This document shows positions 36,299-44,381 of a DNA stretch of 64,000 nt, piece by piece. This DNA is from Companilactobacillus zhachilii (GTDB lineage Bacteria; Bacillota; Bacilli; Lactobacillales; Lactobacillaceae). The first letter of the stretch is position 1, and each line of letters starts with the position of its first letter. The stretch covers positions 2,480,001-2,544,000 of the forward strand of contig NZ_CP031933.2 in assembly GCF_003606365.2 (NCBI RefSeq). The letters are read 5' to 3'. Made by a program: the position numbers and the translations under genes. The notes under the pieces were generated by a model. That model did not search any database and had not been told where the DNA came from. It saw only the letters and a list, made by a program, of their open reading frames with translations.

Positions 36299-38183
36299 CC
36301 CATTCTCCTCCTGTTTCGTTAGGATCAAATGGTAAGGAAATGTAGAATGTTGATCCCTTACCTTCAGCACTGTTGACCCAGATTCTACCTTTATGTTGTT
36401 CCACAATTTCCTTGGAAATAGATAGACCTAGTCCAGTACCACCTTGTTTTCTTGAACGTGCCTTATCTACACGATAGAAACGTTCAAAGACCTTCTTGAT
36501 ATCCTTACGAGGAATACCAAGACCTTCATCAGAGATGCTGACAATGATGTGCTTGTTAGTCTCCAACAAACGACAAGTAATAACACCACCATCTGGTGAA
36601 TACTTGATAGCATTGTTCATAATATTATCGATCACTTGAGTCATCTTATCAGTATCAATTTCGACCCAAAGATCTTTGCTGGTGAAAATCCGCTTGATAC
36701 GATAATTTTTGACAACTTTCGTATCGTCTTCTTTTGCATCAGCTTTTTCTTTTTTCAACATCATATCAAAACGATCCAAAATATAGGAGAAGAATTCATT
36801 AAAGTTAACTAATTCCTTGTCCAACTTCGAACGTCCTTGATCCATTCGTGACAAACTCAATAAATCTTGAATCATTCGAATCATCCGGTCAGTTTCCTCT
36901 GCAGTTACACCTAAGAACTGTGGTGCCAGTTTTTGATCCTTCCAAGCACCATTGTTCAAAGCATCAATATAGCTACTTATACTTGTCAAAGGCGTTCTCA
37001 ACTCGTGTGAAACATTGGAAACAAATTGACGACGTTCACTATCGATTTTTTGTTGTTCAGTGACATCATGTAGAACACAAACCATACCACTAATGAAGCC
37101 ACTATTTCTTTGAATCAACGAGAAATCAGCATTTAAAATCAACGAATTATCGTCAACTTCATCGTAATCATCGCTATTATCACTAGTTTCAATCACCATT
37201 GGATCAGGACTTTCCAACAAATCATCAAAACTAGTCCGGTCCTTAATGCCCAAAACATCCACTAATGGTTGTCCAATCGCTTCATCTTCATCTTTTTCCA
37301 AAAACTCTTGGGCCATTTCATTAATAACTGTAATATTACCCAAACGATTTGTCGCAATAACACCATCAGACATTTGTGTCAAAACACTATCCAACCGTCG
37401 TCGTTCAGACTCCGAGTTTTCCGTCGCTTCTTCAACTTTGACTGACAAATCATTAACTGCCATTGCCAATTGTCCTAATTCATCCGGAGAATAGACACGA
37501 ACTTGTCCAGAGTAATCTCCTTCAGCCATTCTGACAGCTTGCTGTTTCATTTCATCAATTGGACGAGTGATTGCTCGGGAAATGAAAATAGCAATAATAC
37601 CACCCAAGAGTCCGGCAACTAGTGAAGCTGTTAGGAAAATCAAAATAATATTATTGATTCCCGTATAAACTGATTCCATACTTGCACGGACATAAATAGC
37701 ACCCACGACGGTACTATTATCAGGCGACATAACTGGCAAAATCGACTCATACGAACTACCCTTATCTTTTTCATAGTAGATTTGGGTAATTTTTTTATCA
37801 TTACGAATACTTTGTTTGATATTATCTTTCAAAGTCTGTGTACCGACAATATTTGTCCCATCAGAATCCTTGGCCCCGACAATGATTCCACTTCGATCTA
37901 CTACTTGTACGTCAGTAATATCGGTGCTGACACGAGAGTAATCCTGAATCGCATTTCCGATATTTTCACGGGTATGTTGATCGTTATCCGTTAAATTTTC
38001 TGAAATTTGATTGAGAGTATACGCAGGCACCTGCACAGAAGTTTCAAAACTTGCTACATTTTGATCCTCTAACTGACGCACAAAATAGGCCCCAATGATT
38101 TCAATTGTGACGATTAAAATTAAAATAAATGATAATCCGATTTTGAAGTTAATCGAATGTAAAAAAACAAACCTATTTTTCAA
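36288..38183 (-). CDS. walK: Cell-wall sensor histidine kinase WalK
   Basis: This 631-residue essential sensor kinase phosphorylates WalR. Domains in order: TM1 at 14-34, an extracellular PAS-like sensor at about 40-175, TM2 at about 178-203, HAMP to about 255, a cytoplasmic PAS to about 375, HisKA with H393 (VSHELRTPLTS), then HATPase (DEGLGIP, RKQGGTGLGLSI). The start is a TTG at 38183 with AGGTGG 7 bases before it. An in-frame extension of 76 codons runs into an F2 repeat and is not coding. Unlike the usual arrangement, walK is 757 bases away from walR. Confidence 0.95.
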   Translation of the reverse strand: MKNRFVFLHSINFKIGLSFILILIVTIEIIGAYFVRQLEDQNVASFETSVQVPAYTLNQISENLTDNDQHTRENIGNAIQDYSRVSTDITDVQVVDRSGIIVGAKDSDGTNIVGTQTLKDNIKQSIRNDKKITQIYYEKDKGSSYESILPVMSPDNSTVVGAIYVRASMESVYTGINNIILIFLTASLVAGLLGGIIAIFISRAITRPIDEMKQQAVRMAEGDYSGQVRVYSPDELGQLAMAVNDLSVKVEEATENSESERRRLDSVLTQMSDGVIATNRLGNITVINEMAQEFLEKDEDEAIGQPLVDVLGIKDRTSFDDLLESPDPMVIETSDNSDDYDEVDDNSLILNADFSLIQRNSGFISGMVCVLHDVTEQQKIDSERRQFVSNVSHELRTPLTSISSYIDALNNGAWKDQKLAPQFLGVTAEETDRMIRMIQDLLSLSRMDQGRSKLDKELVNFNEFFSYILDRFDMMLKKEKADAKEDDTKVVKNYRIKRIFTSKDLWVEIDTDKMTQVIDNIMNNAIKYSPDGGVITCRLLETNKHIIVSISDEGLGIPRKDIKKVFERFYRVDKARSRKQGGTGLGLSISKEIVEQHKGRIWVNSAEGKGSTFYISLPFDPNETGGEWDEV

Positions 38184-38267
38184 AATATTTCCACCTAAAT
38201 TGTACAGACTTAGTTTTATTATACAGCTATGGAGAAAACAAAAAAACTTACAAGCATGTGTAAATAT

Positions 38268-38447
38268 GCCGTCTCCGGAGCTGGGAAAGATTAACTGGCT
38301 GTGCGGACCGGCCTGAGCCAAGGTTTCAGGCCTCGGTTTTAAGCCTTGCAAGCAAGTCTTAAAACACGCCCGGTGGTGTAAGGCCGAGAAAAACACTCGA
38401 CCTAACGCCACTTTTGCCTGTTAATCTTTCCCAGCTCTTCCGACTAG
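38268..38447 (-). repeat. F2 cloverleaf repeat, copy 6 (reverse), walRK spacer
   Basis: The outer arm is GAGCTGGGAAAGATTAAC with its complement. It sits 85 bases upstream of the walK start codon. Confidence 0.87.
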
Positions 38448-38670
38448 TAATTTTCTTTTTATTAATAAAGCAACAATACAAATTAATTAAATCCCTAAAA
38501 TAGAATCATTCATGTTATATACATTTAAGACTACACAAGTAATTAAAGGTTGAAAGATTCAAATTATAAATTTATAACCAATTCTTTAGACAACACTAAA
38601 GCAAAAAGTAACAAAATTTACATTATAATGCTCCAGTTGCATAACTAGTTATCCCTAAACAAAGAATACA

Positions 38671-38850
38671 CTAGTCGGAAGGAACAAGAATTTAGGTCGC
38701 TGTGAAGGTGGCGTTGGTGCTTTAGCACCTACACCACGGGACGAGCTTTGAAACTCGCGGTTTTTGCGAGGTTCAAAGTCGAGATTCGAGACCGCTTTTT
38801 GGCTCGAATCGGTCCCCATAGCTACCTAAATTCTTGTTTCTGGAGACGGC
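38671..38850 (+). repeat. F2 cloverleaf repeat, copy 7 (forward), walRK spacer
   Basis: The outer arms GGAACAAGAATTTAGGTC and TACCTAAATTCTTGTTTC pair. The left end is CTAGTCGG and the right end is GGAGACGG, a covarying pair with the CC/GG type in other copies. Confidence 0.88.
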
Positions 38851-38873
38851 ACATTATCTTTCATTCTTCAGAG

Positions 38874-38910
38874 AAAAAGAGCTCTCAGCGGTGGCTGAGA
38901 GCTCTTTTTA
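38874..38910 (-). terminator. Strong terminator after walR
   Basis: AAAAAGAGCTCTCAGC pairs perfectly with GCTGAGAGCTCTTTTT. It lies 30 bases past the walR stop and would largely separate walR from walK transcription. Confidence 0.85.
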
Positions 38911-38939
38911 ATTTATCTTCAATGATGAATAACTCTAAA

Positions 38940-39641
38940 CTACTCGCCGTCTGGATCTCTTAGATAATAGCCAACACCACGTCGTGTCATTAGCCATTCT
39001 GGTTGACTAGGATTATTTTCGATTTTTTCACGTAATCGTCTGACTGTAACGTCAACTGTTCTTACGTCACCAAAATAATCGTAGCCCCAAACTGTTTGAA
39101 GCAAGTGTTCACGTTTCATTACTTGTCCGATGTGTTGTGCCAAATAGTGCAACAATTCGAACTCACGATGAGTTAATTCAATTTCCTTACCATTCTTTGT
39201 AACTGTATATGCATCGGGGAGAATGGTTAAATCACCAATTTTAATTTCACTAGTTTTAGTGTCCTCACTATGTGCATGTGTTTGCGTTCTTAAACGAGCT
39301 TTAACACGAGCCACTAATTCTCGGTTTGAGAATGGCTTAGTGACATAATCATCTGCCCCAAGTTCTAGGCCAATAACCTTATCAATTTCGGTATCTTTAG
39401 CCGTTAACATAATAATTGGAGTATCTTTAGTTTTTCTGATAGTTCTCGCTACTTCAAGACCGTCAATAACCGGAAGCATTAAATCAAGTAAAATTAAGTC
39501 TGGATCATCCTCATCCACTTTATCTAAAGCTTCTTGTCCATCAAAAGCAGTTATGACTTCGTAGCCTTCATTTTCCAAATTATATTTAACAATATCGGAA
39601 ATTGGTTTTTCATCATCTACTACTAGAATTTTTTTAGCCAT
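38940..39641 (-). CDS. walR: Response regulator WalR (YycF)
   Basis: This 233-residue OmpR-type regulator has a receiver domain with D53 (LILLDLMLP), the DDE acidic pocket near residue 10 and K103 region ([10 protein letters not shown]). It also has a winged-helix DNA-binding domain ([19 protein letters not shown]..., [13 protein letters not shown]). It is essential and controls cell-wall hydrolase genes. ATG 39641 follows AAGGAG; upstream in-frame extension into AT-rich spacer is not supported. It is the first gene of the wal locus. Confidence 0.96.
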   Translation of the reverse strand: MAKKILVVDDEKPISDIVKYNLENEGYEVITAFDGQEALDKVDEDDPDLILLDLMLPVIDGLEVARTIRKTKDTPIIMLTAKDTEIDKVIGLELGADDYVTKPFSNRELVARVKARLRTQTHAHSEDTKTSEIKIGDLTILPDAYTVTKNGKEIELTHREFELLHYLAQHIGQVMKREHLLQTVWGYDYFGDVRTVDVTVRRLREKIENNPSQPEWLMTRRGVGYYLRDPDGE

Positions 39642-39744
39642 ATAATTTATCTCCTTGACGTGAATATTATACAAGTTATTAGTTATTAAAACAAAACCAC
39701 CATAAATTGAGCTTAACTTTTTTTTATTTTTTTTAAAAAAAAGC

Positions 39745-39774
39745 TTGTCATAAATTTGGAGCTTATGGTATGAT
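39745..39774 (+). promoter_or_regulatory. Promoter of tRNA-Lys
   Basis: TTGTCA (39745-39750), 18-base spacer, TATGAT (39769-39774), about 45 bases before the tRNA 5' end. Confidence 0.65.
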
Positions 39775-39819
39775 ATATCTCGTTGGTTGAGAGAGATAAG
39801 CAATCAACGCAAGACACAT

Positions 39820-39892
39820 GGGTGGTTAGCTCAGCTGGCAGAGCAACGGACTCTTAATCCGTGGGTCCGGGGTTCGATCCCCCGACCACCCA
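39820..39892 (+). tRNA. tRNA-Lys (anticodon CTT)
   Basis: The cloverleaf is complete. The acceptor GGGTGGT pairs with ACCACCC. The D arm contains TAGCTCAGCTGGCAGAGCA. The anticodon stem ACGGA/TCCGT closes the loop CTCTTAA (anticodon CTT). The T arm is GGTTCGATCC with its stem. The discriminator is A. No 3' CCA is encoded. A promoter and a terminator make it a single-tRNA unit. Confidence 0.97.
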
Positions 39893-39910
39893 TAAATGCG
39901 ATTCTCGCTT

Positions 39911-39946
39911 AAGCCGATTATGATGAAAATCATGATCGGTTTTTTA
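39911..39946 (+). terminator. Terminator of the tRNA gene
   Basis: AAGCCGATTATGAT pairs with ATCATGATCGGTTT, followed by a T run. Confidence 0.8.
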
Positions 39947-40012
39947 GTGTTTTTATTTAATCTAATTTAACAACTAGCTTATCACAAATATATTTTACTG
40001 CTAGGGGTGGCA

Positions 40013-40046
40013 AAGACTATCAGTCATAAGATTGGTAGTCTTCTTT
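40013..40046. terminator. Hairpin with T-rich tail
   Basis: AAGACTATCA (40013-40022) pairs with TGGTAGTCTT (40033-40042), then CTTTATTT. No gene is directly upstream apart from the tRNA, so its role is unclear. Confidence 0.5.
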
Positions 40047-40186
40047 ATTTGCAGACAACTATACTAACATCATTGGATTGTTAAAGACAACTATTTGAAT
40101 CTTCAAAACTTTAGTTATCAAGCTCGAAAATAGCGACGGTATTAACTTATGAGTTCTTTCTCAATTTTGGTTATAAAATCGAATAT

Positions 40187-40238
40187 AAAAGGCTAGATAT
40201 GTTTTTTGTACAATCCAGAAAAAGTATCTAGCCTTTTA
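40187..40238. terminator. F3 long-stem hairpin, copy 2
   Basis: AAAAGGCTAGATAT pairs with ATCTAGCCTTTT across an A/T-rich internal section. It is related to hairpins at 30403 and 58327, but no coding gene ends here. Confidence 0.65.
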
Positions 40239-40315
40239 CTCATATTCAATTTCAAATAATGTGTAACCTTTTATCGAATCAATTAGTTATACCGTATAAA
40301 AAACAACGAATATAT

Positions 40316-40490
40316 TAGTCTCTGGGTGCAAGAAATGTTGGCAGCAGTGGAGGTGGCGTTAGCACTTTAGTGCTTACACCACGGGACGAGTTTTGAAATT
40401 CGCGTACTTTGCGAAGTTCAAAATCGAGACGAAAGACCTTGGCTTTCGTCGGTCCCCACAGCGCCAACATTTCTTGCACCCAGAGACGGC
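40316..40490 (+). repeat. F2 cloverleaf repeat, copy 8 (forward)
   Basis: The outer arm is GTCTCTGGGTGCAAGAAATG, fully paired with CATTTCTTGCACCCAGAGAC. It has no basal internal loop, unlike most copies. Hairpin 3 is GACGAAAGACC / GGCTTTCGTC. Confidence 0.9.
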
Positions 40491-40541
40491 AACTAACCAA
40501 ATTTAAGAAAGAACCAACTTTTTTTTATGTACTTATCAGAA

Positions 40542-40591
40542 CATAAAAAAAGTAGACCGTTGATTACTTTGACAAGTTAATCGATCTACTA
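40542..40591 (-). terminator. Terminator, probably for the folate cyclo-ligase gene
   Basis: On the minus strand AGTAGATCGATTAA pairs with the TGATTA...GGTCTACT arm (mismatches in the middle), followed by seven T residues. It lies about 110 bases past the stop. Confidence 0.6.
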
Positions 40592-40698
40592 ACATTTAAA
40601 TTTATTTAATCTATCGTTTTAAATAGGCTATCTGGGAGATGTTTTGCATCCCTCTTTTTGTTGTCCAAGAGTAACTAAAGTGCCTTAAAAATAGCTCT

Positions 40699-41271
40699 CT
40701 AATCCACTAAAATCAAACGTTGAATCTTAATATCATGTTCTTTAATTTCCCAATCAGCACTTTCAAAATGCATTGTTGATGGGACTAATGCAACTGTTTT
40801 GCCAGAATATTTAGCTAAAAAGCGGTCATAATAACCACCACCAAAACCTACGCGGTAATTAGAATCTTCAGCAAATGCTAATCCCGGAACAATCACTAAA
40901 TCAGGTTCCTGATTAACTAAATTTTCATCATAAACGGGTTCGGGAATTCCAAAATCACTGCGTACCAAATCTTCACTACTAGTAAATGGTAGAAAAGCCA
41001 TTTGGCGATGTGGCATTGTCTTTGGCAAATAAACTTGTTTTCCCTCTGCTTGAGCAGCCTCAATAATTGGAGTTGTTGGAACTTCGAATGGTGCGCTAAC
41101 TGTAGTAGCAATAGTCTTAGCATTTTTCCATTCTGGAGTTTCTTGCAACTTTTTGAGTAATTCTACCCCTTCAGTACGTGTCTTTAATTGATTCTTTTGT
41201 AATTGTTTAATTTGTTGTTTACGTAAATCTTTTTTATCGATAAGCTCACCCTCCAAGCCATTATTTAACAT
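40699..41271 (-). CDS. 5-formyltetrahydrofolate cyclo-ligase
   Basis: This enzyme converts 5-formyl-THF to 5,10-methenyl-THF with ATP. The N-terminal KKDLRKQQIKQL (substrate/ATP-binding basic helix), the central YLPKTMPHRQM, and the C-terminal VPGLAFAEDSNYRVGFGGGYYDRFLA (phosphate loop) are characteristic. The start is uncertain. The ATG at 41271 and a TTG at 41298 both lack good ribosome binding sites, while a GGAGGG lies just inside, before LIDKKD, without a standard start codon at the right distance. Confidence 0.9.
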   Translation of the reverse strand: MLNNGLEGELIDKKDLRKQQIKQLQKNQLKTRTEGVELLKKLQETPEWKNAKTIATTVSAPFEVPTTPIIEAAQAEGKQVYLPKTMPHRQMAFLPFTSSEDLVRSDFGIPEPVYDENLVNQEPDLVIVPGLAFAEDSNYRVGFGGGYYDRFLAKYSGKTVALVPSTMHFESADWEIKEHDIKIQRLILVD

Positions 41272-41344
41272 TAATAGTTTACAGTTAATCATCAGCAACT
41301 TAAAACTGATATGCTTAATTAAAATATTTTTTGCGAGGTCAAAA

Positions 41345-41626
41345 ATGAAAACTTACAAGTTTACAGCCCAAATTAAAGCCTCTGAAGTTGGCAAAGGCGG
41401 TGCTTTCGTTGAATTTCCTTATGATATTAAACAAGAATTCGGCAAGGGACGAGTCAAAGTTCACGCTACTTTTGACGGCATTCCTTATGACGGTTCAATC
41501 GTTAACATGGGTGTAAAACATACTGATGGCAGCATTTGTTATATTTTAGGAATTCTCAAATCAATTCGCCAAGAGTTAAAGAAAAATATCGGTGACACTG
41601 TTGAAGTTACTATTACTGAACGTTAA
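41345..41626 (+). CDS. DUF1905-domain protein
   Basis: This 93-residue protein has the DUF1905 pattern: YKFTAQIKASEVGKGGAFVEFPYD, then GRVKVHATFDGIPYDGSIV and YILGILKSIRQELKKNIGD. The fold is a small beta barrel of unknown role, often fused to or near YdeI-type domains. A GCGAGG ribosome binding site is present. It is a lone plus-strand gene between two minus-strand groups. Confidence 0.85.
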   Translation: MKTYKFTAQIKASEVGKGGAFVEFPYDIKQEFGKGRVKVHATFDGIPYDGSIVNMGVKHTDGSICYILGILKSIRQELKKNIGDTVEVTITER

Positions 41627-41636
41627 AGAGGTATTT

Positions 41637-42074
41637 TTACTTTTCAAAGTTGTTTAAAGTCGCTGCTAAATGTTTCAAGTTAACGAGTAATGATTGTTTT
41701 TCAGCGTCAGTCCAGCTAGTCAGGGCCATACTGATATTGTTGACTCTCGTTGCATCTAAAATTTGTTTTAATTGTTCACCCGATTTCGACAATTGAATCG
41801 AACGAATTCGAGCATCTACTTCAGCATCTTTAGTTGTAACTAACCCTTTTTGTTCCAACTTATCAATTTGACGACTAACGCTGGAATGGCTTTTACCTAA
41901 GATATTGGCTAGGTCGCTAACATTGGTTGGTTGCATTCGACCAATGGTTACAAATAATTGAAAAGAAGTTGTTTCCAAATTCACTCCAGCGTCTTTAATG
42001 AAGGCTTTGTCTCGATCAGTCCGATTAAAGAACGAAACAATCGTTACTAAAGCTTGGATTAACTCGTTCTCCAT
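41637..42074 (-). CDS. MarR-family transcriptional regulator
   Basis: This 145-residue winged-helix regulator has the NVSDLANILGKSHSSVSRQIDKLEQKGLV helix-turn-helix and the DARIRSIQLSKSG wing. The first helix (FFNRTDRDKAF) is typical for MarR dimerisation. The ATG overlaps the stop of the upstream oxidoreductase gene by one base (TAATG). Two palindromes in front of that operon (43073-43121) are its likely operators, giving autorepression. Confidence 0.88.
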   Translation of the reverse strand: MENELIQALVTIVSFFNRTDRDKAFIKDAGVNLETTSFQLFVTIGRMQPTNVSDLANILGKSHSSVSRQIDKLEQKGLVTTKDAEVDARIRSIQLSKSGEQLKQILDATRVNNISMALTSWTDAEKQSLLVNLKHLAATLNNFEK

Positions 42075-43027
42075 TATTTCACCGTTACGACCGCACGTGG
42101 TGATAGCGGTGCCTTCCATGCTTTTTCAATTTCTGATAGCGAAAAGTTATTCGTTTTCATTTGGATATTTTTCTTGGCTGCCCATTGAAAGACACCATCG
42201 ATAGCTGACATTAAATCAGACATCGTTGCACTTTTGACACCACTACCCAAAATTTCAATAGCTGAAGAACGCAAGACCGCAGATGGTAAAGCAATATCAG
42301 CTTGACCTGCCGAAGCCCCGATACTAACAAAGCGTGTTACATTATGGCCACCAAAATTTGCAACTGCTGTCATGATTGCCAACGCACTATCGCCCCACAA
42401 ATAATCGAGGACCACATCAACTCCAGCTTCAAATGTATCAGCTAGATTGGAAGTAAATTGATTAGCCCCATCGGTCGCTGTCATATCAAAAGCAATAGCT
42501 TTATCAGCGCCCAATTTACTCAACTTTTCAGCATTACGACCAGTCACAATAACCTTCTTAGCACCTAAGTGATAGGCAATTTTAACTGCCAAACTACCCG
42601 CGGTTCCTGTCGCCCCATTAATCAAAACCGTTTGTCCAGCTTCAAAATGAGCCCGACTAACTAGAGCAGCCCATGATGACATCCCCGGATTAGCAATAGC
42701 TGCCGCCGTGACATCATCAATCCCATCAGGCAAAGGTATGATTAACTTTTGATTAACCAAAGTCTTTTCCGCCAACGTTCCATAAGGAGCATTAGTTGCT
42801 AAAAAATAAACTCGCTTTCCATTAACAGTTCCAACACCATCAGTCCCAGCAACATTTGGAAAAATTTGACTAGCCGAATAATGCCGCCCCATAGCACGCA
42901 TCTTAGTCAGATTACTTAAAGCCGATGCGGTGACATCAACAATAACATTCCCTTCACTTTCCTTAGGAGCTTCAAAATCACCATAAACTGGTTCAATTCC
43001 TCGTTGTTCTACAATCGCTGCTTTCAT
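42074..43027 (-). CDS. Zinc-free quinone-oxidoreductase-like MDR dehydrogenase
   Basis: This 317-residue medium-chain reductase of the QOR/zinc-less branch has the catalytic-domain start MKAAIVEQRG..., NGATGTAGSLAVKIAYHLGA (NADPH loop) and GRNAEKLSKLGADKAI. No CGxCH zinc motif is visible. It would reduce quinones or enones with NADPH. It is co-transcribed with the MarR gene and lies behind two palindromic operators, so a quinone- or electrophile-responsive circuit is likely (inference). Confidence 0.87.
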   Translation of the reverse strand: MKAAIVEQRGIEPVYGDFEAPKESEGNVIVDVTASALSNLTKMRAMGRHYSASQIFPNVAGTDGVGTVNGKRVYFLATNAPYGTLAEKTLVNQKLIIPLPDGIDDVTAAAIANPGMSSWAALVSRAHFEAGQTVLINGATGTAGSLAVKIAYHLGAKKVIVTGRNAEKLSKLGADKAIAFDMTATDGANQFTSNLADTFEAGVDVVLDYLWGDSALAIMTAVANFGGHNVTRFVSIGASAGQADIALPSAVLRSSAIEILGSGVKSATMSDLMSAIDGVFQWAAKKNIQMKTNNFSLSEIEKAWKAPLSPRAVVTVK

Positions 43028-43072
43028 ATAATAATTACCTCTTTTTTAAAATTCATTTTTTTAATTTGTTAT

Positions 43073-43121
43073 GTGCATTTTGCACCTTTCCAAATTAGCA
43101 CCATTATGTGCATAATGCAAC
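43073..43121 (-). promoter_or_regulatory. Paired MarR operator palindromes
   Basis: GTGCATTTTGCAC (43073-43085) and GTGCATAATGCAA (43108-43120) share TTATGTGCAT-NN-TGCA and are 35 bases apart. They lie before the oxidoreductase/MarR operon. Confidence 0.7.
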
Positions 43122-43152
43122 TAATTTTTCATAGGAATTTAAAAAGTACACA

Positions 43153-43255
43153 GGGCGTGGCAAAATACCCTCATTTTTCGAACATTAAAGCAAATGACTC
43201 CAGTAATCCGATTTTGGATTGCTGGAGTCATTTATTTTAAGGGAATAAATCATAT
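43153..43255 (+). repeat. F1 repeat, copy f (decayed)
   Basis: The core ATGACTCCAGTAATCC / GGATTGCTGGAGTCAT is intact, while the outer arms have decayed. Confidence 0.75.
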
Positions 43256-43334
43256 TTCATATCCGATACCCCTAGCTATCAATGACATAGTAATACTTAA
43301 AATTATTCACTATTAACCCAAAAACAAAAAATAA

Positions 43335-43512
43335 ACTAGCCGGAAAGAGCAAGAAATTTTGGTCGCTGTGAAGGTGGCGTTATGGCTTTAGCCATTACAC
43401 CACGGGACGACTTTTGAAACTCACGGTCTATGTGAGGTTCAAAATCGAGGTTGGAGACCTTGGCTCCAACCGGTCCCCATAGCGACCAAAATTTCTTGCT
43501 CTTGTAGGCGGC
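43335..43512 (+). repeat. F2 cloverleaf repeat, copy 9 (forward)
   Basis: The outer arm is AGAGCAAGAAATTTTGGTCG and its complement. Hairpin 3 is GGTTGGAGACC / GGCTCCAACC. Its right end is 4 bases from the stop codon of the SLAP-like gene. Confidence 0.9.
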
Positions 43513-43516
43513 AATA

Positions 43517-44272
43517 TCAAACAACATCAACCATTGAAACATACTCATCCGTAGCAACACGGAAATAGCCTGAACCACCAATTAGGCAATACTCATCTGT
43601 ATACCATTTCGTATTAGGCCCCAAAGCACGATCAGTTATTGGTTGATTATTATCATTGTAAAGTTGTGCCGGTTGACCAGCTCTAGTTGTAATAACTCGA
43701 CTGATCGGGAACACAACAGTATTTTCATATACTCGAACATCAATCGCACTCACATACTCATCGCTACCGACACGATAATAGGTTCCATTGGCAATATTAT
43801 TTATTTGATCGATTTTCCATAAAGAACCATCAGGTAAAGTTCTGCCAATCGGTTGACCAGCGGCATCATAAACTGCAGCGCCATCCAAAGTAGTAACAGC
43901 AACACCATCATAATTTCCGGCTGACTCTGTACCATAATTATTCTTCAAACCACTGTCAACGGTATACTCAACATCAGACGATTTAACAAACTCATTGACA
44001 CCAATACAATAGTAAGAACCGTCACTCAAAGTATTTTCAAGATTAGTTTTCCATTCCGAACCCATAGGCAAAAAGCGACCGGTGGATTGTCCATAAGCAT
44101 TGTAAATTCTAGCGCCGGTATCTCGAACCTTTACAACTGAATTGCCGACTTCGGTATATCCATAATAATTATTATAATCAGCCTTCGCAGTTAAAGGATT
44201 AGCAACTAAAGCACCATCAGCACCTATTGCTAATAATGAAGAAAACAATAAACCTTTTACTAATTTCTTCAT
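43517..44272 (-). CDS. Secreted protein with SLAP-like repeats, small
   Basis: This 251-residue exported protein has a signal peptide (MKKLVKGLLFSSLLAIGADGA...) cleaved around residue 32. Three repeats follow with the pattern YDAAGQPIGRTLPDGSLW then YYRVGSDEYV, as in the larger protein at 28926-30254. These repeats probably bind the cell wall. There is no catalytic domain. An AAGAAGATGAG ribosome binding site precedes the start. An F2 repeat abuts the stop codon. Confidence 0.82.
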   Translation of the reverse strand: MKKLVKGLLFSSLLAIGADGALVANPLTAKADYNNYYGYTEVGNSVVKVRDTGARIYNAYGQSTGRFLPMGSEWKTNLENTLSDGSYYCIGVNEFVKSSDVEYTVDSGLKNNYGTESAGNYDGVAVTTLDGAAVYDAAGQPIGRTLPDGSLWKIDQINNIANGTYYRVGSDEYVSAIDVRVYENTVVFPISRVITTRAGQPAQLYNDNNQPITDRALGPNTKWYTDEYCLIGGSGYFRVATDEYVSMVDVV

Positions 44273-44338
44273 AATCTCATCTTCTTAAATTTTCAAATCT
44301 AATAACGCTTCCCGTTATCGACTCATATTTTAGCAAGT

Positions 44339-44372
44339 AAAAAAAAGACCAGCGTTAATCAGCGCTAGTCAA
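44339..44372 (-). terminator. Terminator of the cation/proton antiporter gene
   Basis: On the minus strand GACTAGCG pairs with CGCTGGTC, followed by eight T residues. Confidence 0.7.
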
Positions 44373-44381
44373 TTAGTACAG

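Noticed and set aside
38184..38411. N-terminal extension of walK by 76 codons
   Set aside because: It reads through an F2 repeat, and a TTG with AGGTGG immediately before it gives a normal WalK N-terminus.
40595..40698. A 12-codon ORF and small hairpin after the folate cyclo-ligase gene
   Set aside because: The ribosome binding site is too close to the start codon and the hairpin pairs poorly.
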